A DNA stretch of 64,000 nt, from positions 6,236,631 through 6,300,630 of the forward strand of contig CM035361.1 of NCBI GenBank assembly GCA_020137815.1, written 5' to 3'. The position numbers and the translations under genes were made by a program. The stretch's first letter is position 1. Every line of letters begins with the position of its first letter. The DNA comes from Hormiphora californensis (taxonomy: Eukaryota > Ctenophora > Tentaculata > Cydippida > Pleurobrachiidae). Under the pieces are notes generated by a model. The model was given only the letters and a program-made list of their open reading frames with translations, did no database searches and was not told where the DNA came from. Below are positions 58,243 through 64,000 of this stretch, one piece after another.

Positions 58243-60485
58243 TTACCTCCGGTTCTGTTGGATGATAGCCTCCAGGGCCGCCACCTTTCTCTCCTCGATC
58301 TGTAATACTCTATGCCTATACGTTTCGCTCTTTTGAATAGAGTCTTTAAGAGTTTCGTTCAAAATAGTTAGTCGTTCTGCAGCAGTAGTCTTCTTCCAGG
58401 AGTCTCTTCCAGTTAGATCTGGATCCCCATTGTCACCTGATTGCACTAACTGCCTTGGCTGCACATAGGATGTCTTTTCTAACACCTTGTCGAAGGCATC
58501 GAAATAGGGTGTTTGGATCTTCAAATCAGCAACTTCCTCAGCGGACATTCCAGTCCCGTCCCGTATCAGTTTTTTAGTTTTGTAGTACGCTGTCTCAAAT
58601 TTAGTAACCTGGGATTTTATCTTTTCAGGGGGAATCGACACCCCTTGATCCTTCTTTAACTCATCATGGATGATTGTAAAGATGTCGTACTTTGTTGTTT
58701 TATGATCGTGGAGCTTCATTTGGATCTCGGAAGATAGATACAATTTCACAACAAAATCTTTCTCATTAAGGAGCCAGTTGTGGTATTTTTTCCCCACGGC
58801 CCTTTTTTTCTTCTTGTCATTACGAGTGGCAGCATTTCTGATTGAGATTGGCGAAGGCCGTGGCGATGGCCGCAGCCTGTACCTAGAAGGTGTAACTGGA
58901 GAACGCTGACTGTCAGATAGTCGTGATGCTTGAGAAGAGGCTCGTGGGGATACAGTGGGGTACTGGGATCGCTGACTGTCAGATAGTCGTGATGCTTGAG
59001 AAGAGGCTCGTGGGGATACAGTGGGGTACTGGGATCGCTGACTGTCAGATAGTCGTGATGCTTGAGAAGAGGCTCGTGGGGATACAGTGGGGGTACTGGG
59101 ATCGCTGACTGTCAGATAGTCGTGATGCTTGAGAAGAGGCTCGTGGGGATACAGTGGGGTACTGGGATCGCTGACTGTCAGATAGTCGTGATGCTTGAGA
59201 AGAGGCTCGTGGGGATACAGTGGGGGTACTGGGATCGCTGACTGTCAGATAGTCGTGATGCTTGAGAAGAGGCTCGTGGGGATACAGTGGGGTACTGGGA
59301 TCGCTGACTGTCAGATAGTCGTGATGCTTGAGAAGAGGCTCGTGGGGATACAGTGGGGTACTGGGATCGCTGACTGTCAGATAGTCGTGATGCTTGAGAA
59401 GAGGCTCGTGGGGATACAGTGGGGTACTGGGATCGCTGACTGTCAGATAGTCGTGATGCTTGAGAAGAGGCTCGTGGGGATACAGTGGGGTACTGGGATC
59501 GCTGACTGTCAGATAGTCGTGATGCTTGAGAAGAGGCTCGTGGGGATACAGTGGGGTACTGGGATCGCTGACTGTCAGATAGTCGTGATGCTTGAGAAGA
59601 GGCTCGTGGGGATACAGTGGGGTACTGGGATCGCTGACTGTCAGATAGTCGTGATGCTTGAGAAGAGGCTCGTGGGGATACAGTGGGGTACTGGGATCGC
59701 TGACTGTCAGATAGTCGTGATGCTTGAGAAGAGGCTCGTGGGGATACAGTGGGGTACTGGGATCGCTGACTGTCAGATAGTCGTGATGCTTGAGAAGAGG
59801 CTCGTGGGGATACAGTGGGGTACTGGGATCGCTGACTGTCAGATAGTCGTGATGCTTGAGAAGAGGCTCGTGGGGATACAGTGGGGTACTGGGATCGCTG
59901 ACTGTCAGATAGTCGTGATGCTTGAGAAGAGGCTCGTGGGGATACAGTTGGATGAGTTCGATCGCTTGACATACTCCTTTTGTATGGCCGTGGCGATGGC
60001 CGCAGCCTGTACCTAGAAGGTGTAACTGGAGAACGCTGGCTATGTGATATTTGAGAAGAGGCCCGAGATTCATGGGTAGATGGCTGCGATGCAGGAAGAC
60101 TGTGAATTACTTGTTCATCACTCTCAGATTCATGATTAGAGGGCTGCGATGCAGGAAGACTGTGAATTACTTGTTCATCACTCTCAGATTCATGATTAGA
60201 GGGCTGCGATGCAGGAAGAGTGTGAATTACTGACTCAGATTGATGGGTAGAAGGTGGAGCAGTATTTGATGGTTGGTCTCTTGATTTCCGCTTGTACAAG
60301 GATGGTCTATCTGTAATCTTGGGAGTAGATGTTGCAGTTGGCTTGTGGTTCTTATACAACGAGTCGATAATCGACTCTTGAACATAGTCCATTGATATCT
60401 CCCCATAACTGTCGATTGGGTTCCCATTTCCAAACAAACTAACTTTGTTTGGATAGCCAAATAGATCCTCGTCGTCTGAAGACAT
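58243..60485 (-). CDS. Myb/SANT-like DNA-binding protein of the PIF/Harbinger transposon (two frameshifts)
   Basis: Starts MSSDDEDLFGYPNKVSLFGN at 60485. Order: acidic N-terminus; three copies of a 20-residue Ser-rich repeat (HSLPASQPSNHESESDEQ); basic SPVTPSRYRLRPSPRP; sixteen 22-residue repeats; a second SPVTPSRYRLRPSPRP; KKKKR; then a trihelix-type Myb/SANT domain (KKYHNWLLNEKDFVVKLYL ... YYKTKKLIRDGTGMS) and a C-terminal coiled coil. Two repeat copies have GGGGG instead of GGGG (near 59091 and 59221). Discounting both extra bases gives one frame of about 746 residues, so they are probably sequence errors. PIF/Harbinger elements encode such a Myb-like partner that recruits the transposase to DNA and the nucleus. 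The stop (58243-58245) overlaps a GAG|GTAAGT donor, so a further exon is possible. Divergent from the transposase across a 1.28-kb spacer. Confidence 0.8.
58906..59955 (-). repeat. 66-bp coding minisatellite, 16 copies
   Basis: Sixteen near-identical 66-bp units encode a 22-residue Ser/Arg/Gln repeat (TVSPRASSQASRLSDSQR...). A 50-bp segment encoding TPSRYRLRPSPRP flanks both ends of the array. Near identity implies very recent amplification. The other frames are also open because the unit is a multiple of three; they are not genes. Confidence 0.95.
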
Positions 60486-60841
60486 CCTCGTCTGCTAACG
60501 GGGAATTAGAATTTAGAAACATTATTCATATCAAACATCTGTATTTATTGTAGAGCTAAATTACTGTTTCAAAACAAAGATCGGCAAACACGACGTTGAA
60601 TATCGTGTTGCTGCAATGCATACTAGTTAAATAATAATTTACAACAGTCGAAGGGAAGCTTCCGATTTCCGAAGAGGGAAAGTCGATTGATGGAAAGTGC
60701 AACGTTGGAAAATATGAACTTCACAATTTATATCAAGTCAATATAAGAAAATATATGACTCTCCCGCTCTTACACTATACGTATAAAACGCTGCTGACCC
60801 TATGGCATCAGACATCACTTTTGAAATAAGTGAAAGTAAAA

Positions 60842-60974
60842 AACCCCAACACCGATTGGCATCACTTTTCAGCAGCCAAGGAGAAGCTGCTGAAGAGAGG
60901 AAGGGGGTAACCGCATGAAGAGTTAATCGCGATGAGTCTCATTAATATTTGCCCCCGGGACCGGTGTTGGGGTT
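60842..60974. mobile_element. Small MITE with AACCCCAACACCG termini
   Basis: AACCCCAACACCG at 60842-60854 pairs with CGGTGTTGGGGTT at 60962-60974. GTGAAAGT occurs near both outer sides, possibly an 8-bp duplication with extra A's on the left. Lies in the spacer between the two transposon genes. Confidence 0.5.
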
Positions 60975-61321
60975 GTGAAAGTTGGGGTTAAGTTTGGCAA
61001 ACGCAGCGCGGGATAAGGCAGCGCTTTTCAAGGGTTAAGTGAAAGTTGAAACGATGAACACAGGTCTGAGAAAAGTTTTGAAAAGTTTCAAATTAAAAAC
61101 ATTAAACAGACTTTGAAAACGAACAGGTCTGAGAAATGAGAAAAAAGTGCGGAAAGTTTTTTAGGGTGCGCGGCGTGGTCGGTAGGGTGCGCGGCGTTGA
61201 TTTCGATTTGTGCGCTACAAAACTAAACGCGAGTAGAGCAGTAATTCGTGAATCGCGTTTTTGTGGAAACTGGAAAGACTGCATCGCGTGTCGTGTTGAG
61301 CTGTGCACCCGCACGCAGGGG

Positions 61322-61566
61322 GCGCCGTTACGATCTGGGTGTTTGGTGGCATGTTTACAGGTGCGCGCTGCCAAAAAAGTTGATTCACTAAAACGGCTCT
61401 AACCGCCGAACCACTAAACCGTTTTGGCTCATCCAAAGTTTATCTAGTAGGCAATGTCAAGGCCTAACCCCAACCCAAACCCCAACCCTAACCCTAACCC
61501 TACTTTAGCCCTAACCCTAAAAAACCGTTTGTCAGCACTCACGAAACACCCAGATTTTAACGCTGG
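61322..61566. mobile_element. CCCTAA-bearing inverted-repeat element, empty-site paralogue of 3550-3966
   Basis: ATCTGGGTGTTT start and AAACACCCAGAT end, with an interior (CCCTAA)n-like run at 61481-61521. It shares GTGCGCGCTGCC with the palindrome element but lacks the 151-bp MITE. CCGCACGCAGGGG flanks both sides as direct repeats. Confidence 0.55.
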
Positions 61567-61761
61567 CCGCACGCAGGGGAGGATTTTTTTTCTTCAAAAG
61601 TGCGAATTGTTGTTTTTCTCTACTTGCAACAACTTCTCAAAAATTGCAAGCCTTAAGAAAGTTTAATTTATAAATCTCCCGACACTGATAATTAAATAAC
61701 ATGCTAGCGAATTCTCTAATTCCACCAAAGCTACCTCCTGTTTTTAATTTTAGTGATAGCA

Positions 61762-63041
61762 ATGGACCCTGCACAACTAGCAATGGTCATTGCAGAACTA
61801 GCAGATACCCCAGCAGCTGCCGAAACAGAAGACGTGGTGGATCAAGTGGTTTTAGTGGTTGCCAACACTGCTTTCAGCAAAAACAGAGTAATCTGGGCTA
61901 TTCCGCGGGAAAATAGCTGGAAGAAATTCCTTGAATGGCCAGACCACTATTTTCTTAAGAAGCTAAAGATGAGCAGGTAGCAGGCAGCAACTTGACTTAC
62001 TTGACTTACTTTAAGTAATTTAGCAACATCATTTTTAATTCCAAAACACTGTCTACTGTATCCATATTTCCAATATAAAATTGATATTATACCCTTCATT
62101 CAGAGAGCAATTGTTAGTGTTTGCCCAAGTGTTGCCGAAGAGGATGGACACAAACTATAGGAAGTGTGTACCCGCAGTATTCAGGGCGGCTGCGGGGATG
62201 CGGTTTTTGGTGAAAGGCGGGGACATGGAGGCGATGGCAGATACGTTTGGCCTGGGGGAGCCAACGATGCGAACCATTGTACTTCAATTTATTGGTACGT
62301 AGTACGGCAATACGCTCTCTCGATAAAACTTATTCGACTCTTATTCCTGTAATATCACTTGTTCATTTTTATTGGATATGTATATACCCCTCTGCCCCTC
62401 AGATATGGTCAACAGACACCTGCCATTTCCGTCGTTTGATTTCAACAAGATTCACCAAACAGCGGAATATATTGAACGGCGCTTCGGATTCCCTGGTGTC
62501 GCTGGTGCGATCGATGGGACCCACTTGCCAGTGACCGTGTGCCATGATGAGAAAATAGATCACTATAACTATAAGGGCCGGTATAGCCTAATCATGTTAG
62601 GTAAGCAATACCTCAAGATTTAAGATATACCTTCGCATAAAATAGACGTATGATATTAATTATGTATTATATCTTTAATACGGGTAAAAAACAGACTGGA
62701 CAACACCCAACTGTACGAAGTATTTTCATACAATTAATTACAGCGGTTGCTAATGAGAATGAAGAATTCGTATGGGCCAGCATCGGAAATCCGGGAAGAA
62801 GAAGCGATGGAGGAGTTCTAAGGGACTCTAACCTTCCTGAAAAAATGTCCAGAATGGAAAATGGGTACCACCTACTGGGTGACAGCGCCTTCCCGTTAAC
62901 TCCTTGGCTGCAACGGCCGTATTCAAAAACCAGGGGAGCAGATAATATCATGAGAATTGACGAAAAACAGAAGCACTACAACGATATACACAGTTCTTCT
63001 AGGCAAATGGTAGAAAGAGCTTTTGGTGTTATGAAGCAGCG
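61762..63041 (+). CDS. PIF/Harbinger (HARBI1-like) DDE transposase, exons 1-4
   Basis: Exons 61762-61976, 62104-62294, 62403-62600 and 62744-63041 join in phase (2, 1, 1) to about 300 residues starting MDPAQLAMVIAEL. The DDE_Tnp_4 signature is clear: first Asp in GAIDGTHLPV, a KGRYSLIML strand, second Asp in GNPGRRSDGGVL, YHLLGDSAFPLTPWL, then the catalytic Glu in RQMVERAFGVMKQR. The N-terminal part has the usual helix-turn-helix-like stretch (MADTFGLGEPTMRTIV). The fourth exon ends at a CG|GTGAGT donor in phase 2, so a C-terminal exon is expected beyond; I do not see it before 64000. It acts with the divergently encoded Myb-like protein to cut the element's termini; host domestication cannot be excluded. 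No stop or frameshift is seen in the exons. Confidence 0.88.
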
Positions 63042-63149
63042 GTGAGTCTATTTTTCGACAGTATCAAATTTTTACGTCAAGTTTATGCGATTTTGTCTCT
63101 ATTAAGTATGGGAATTCCCACTTCCTGAGAAGTGTGTAAGCACACGGAA

Positions 63150-63610
63150 AGATTAAAATTAAAATTATGATTTTAAACCCACACACCAGCGACAGTGGAA
63201 AATTATCTCTCATATCTCGGGGGGGGGTGACACGTAACACTTTGTAACACTTTGTAACATGTAACGTGCACAAAATATTTTCTGCACATGTTACGAAGTG
63301 TTACAAGCGTTACAAAGTGTTACAAAGTGTTACAAAGTGTTACAAAATGTTGCAAAATGTTGAAAAAAGTTGCAAAAAATGCCCATTTTGTAACACTTTG
63401 TAACACTTTGTAACACTTTGTAACATTTTGTAACACTTTGTAACATTTTGTAACACTTTGTAACACTTTGTAACACTTTGTAACATGTAACGTGCACAAA
63501 AAGTTTTCTGTACATGTTACAAAGTGTTACAAAGTGTTACGTGTCACCCCCCCCCTATCTCGTGCACCAACTTGACGGCGTATTAATATTACTCGCCTAA
63601 CGGGAAAGGA
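63150..63610. mobile_element. Diverged MITE related to the GGGTCACC family, split by a nested insertion
   Basis: AGATTAAAATTAAAATTATG and CCACACACCAGCGACAG resemble the interior of 2406-2682. The sequence resumes after the nested element with CTCGTGCACCAACTTGACGG. Confidence 0.5.
63219..63555. mobile_element. 337-bp palindromic element, 9-G/9-C ends, TATCTC TSD
   Basis: Begins GGGGGGGGGTGACACGTAAC and ends with the complement. Flanked by TATCTC at 63213-63218 and 63556-63561. The interior is nearly all GTAACACTTT/AAAGTGTTAC repeats arranged as an inverted pair. No coding potential. Confidence 0.85.
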
Positions 63611-63896
63611 TCTTCCCTATAAAGCCTCGGTCATCCATAGTTTTACATCAAAATTATCTCTCCTAAATGAAAAACACCTGTGTCTTGATTAGAGATACTC
63701 TCTGTTTGCTTCACACGCCAAACATTAAGGATCCACCCTCTGTTCGCAATCCCTAAACTTTGAGCATACCCATCTCCATGCACTTAATCATACTACTTAC
63801 TAAGCAAATTGTGTGACATACATCAATAGAGTGTGATAGTTTTTTGTTCTTTTGCCTGGGCTCTCTAGTACATAATAATTGTGGTCCCTCCCTTTC

Positions 63897-63966
<70 letters not shown>

Positions 63967-64000
63967 TCTCTCTCTCTCTCTCTCTCCCTCTCTCTCTCTC
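63562..64000. other. Window end: no gene, (CT)n tract from 63895
   Basis: No exon completing the transposase is evident. Contains the direct repeat 63839-63871 and a pure (CT)n run continuing to the end of the window. Confidence 0.7.

Noticed and set aside
58923-60073. Additional long frames on both strands over the 66-bp array
   Set aside because: The unit length is divisible by three, so any stop-free frame stays open; only the frame continuous with the Myb-like domain is supported.

Overview
The window is eukaryotic, most likely from an early-branching marine invertebrate; a sponge or another non-bilaterian is my best guess, at low confidence. The reasons are spliced genes with GT-AG introns, an adhesion GPCR, a PIF/Harbinger transposon, many small terminal-inverted-repeat (TIR) elements and very long (CT)n/(GA)n tracts. 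There are no operons. No tRNA, rRNA or CRISPR array was seen.

Layout. 1-10489 is a near-perfect giant inverted repeat centred near 5245. Its left arm holds the 3' end of a secreted, probably GPI-anchored protein gene (gene A, 360-2224) and the signal-peptide and Cys-Cys exons of a second gene (gene B, 4224-4588). The right arm holds mirror copies with frame-breaking single-base indels. 10490-16449 is C-rich repeat, a 100-N gap, minisatellite and (GA)n tracts with no gene seen. 16450-27623 is a 24-exon adhesion GPCR (gene C): two Ig-like regions, Cys-rich GCC2/GCC3-type repeats, HRM-like region, GAIN/GPS, 7TM and tyrosine-bearing tail. 29747-54116 is an unrecognised multi-exon gene (gene D) whose long introns carry foldback elements, pogo-like MITEs and a 5.36 kb block of 505-bp repeats in two opposite orientations. 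55140-56975 is homopolymer noise. 58243-63041 is a divergent PIF/Harbinger pair: a Myb/SANT-like protein on the minus strand and a DDE transposase on the plus strand.

The most unusual pattern is that introns of both gene C and gene D contain tandem duplications that include the splice junction itself: acceptor plus the first exon bases, or last exon bases plus donor. One intron carries nine identical acceptors in a row. Other notable items are a roughly 210-bp cloverleaf-like DNA with hairpins sharing a loop core but having different, self-complementary stems; the 505-bp array flanked by 13-bp direct repeats; a MITE insertion dated by a paralogous empty site; and a 337-bp element with 9-G/9-C ends and a 6-bp target duplication.

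Limits. Assembly quality matters here. The palindrome's right arm, the gene C frameshifts, the two frameshifts in the Myb-like ORF and the homopolymer block all look like uncorrected long-read error or chimera, so broken frames should not be read as pseudogenes without raw reads. Exon structures were assigned by eye from GT-AG sites and phase continuity.
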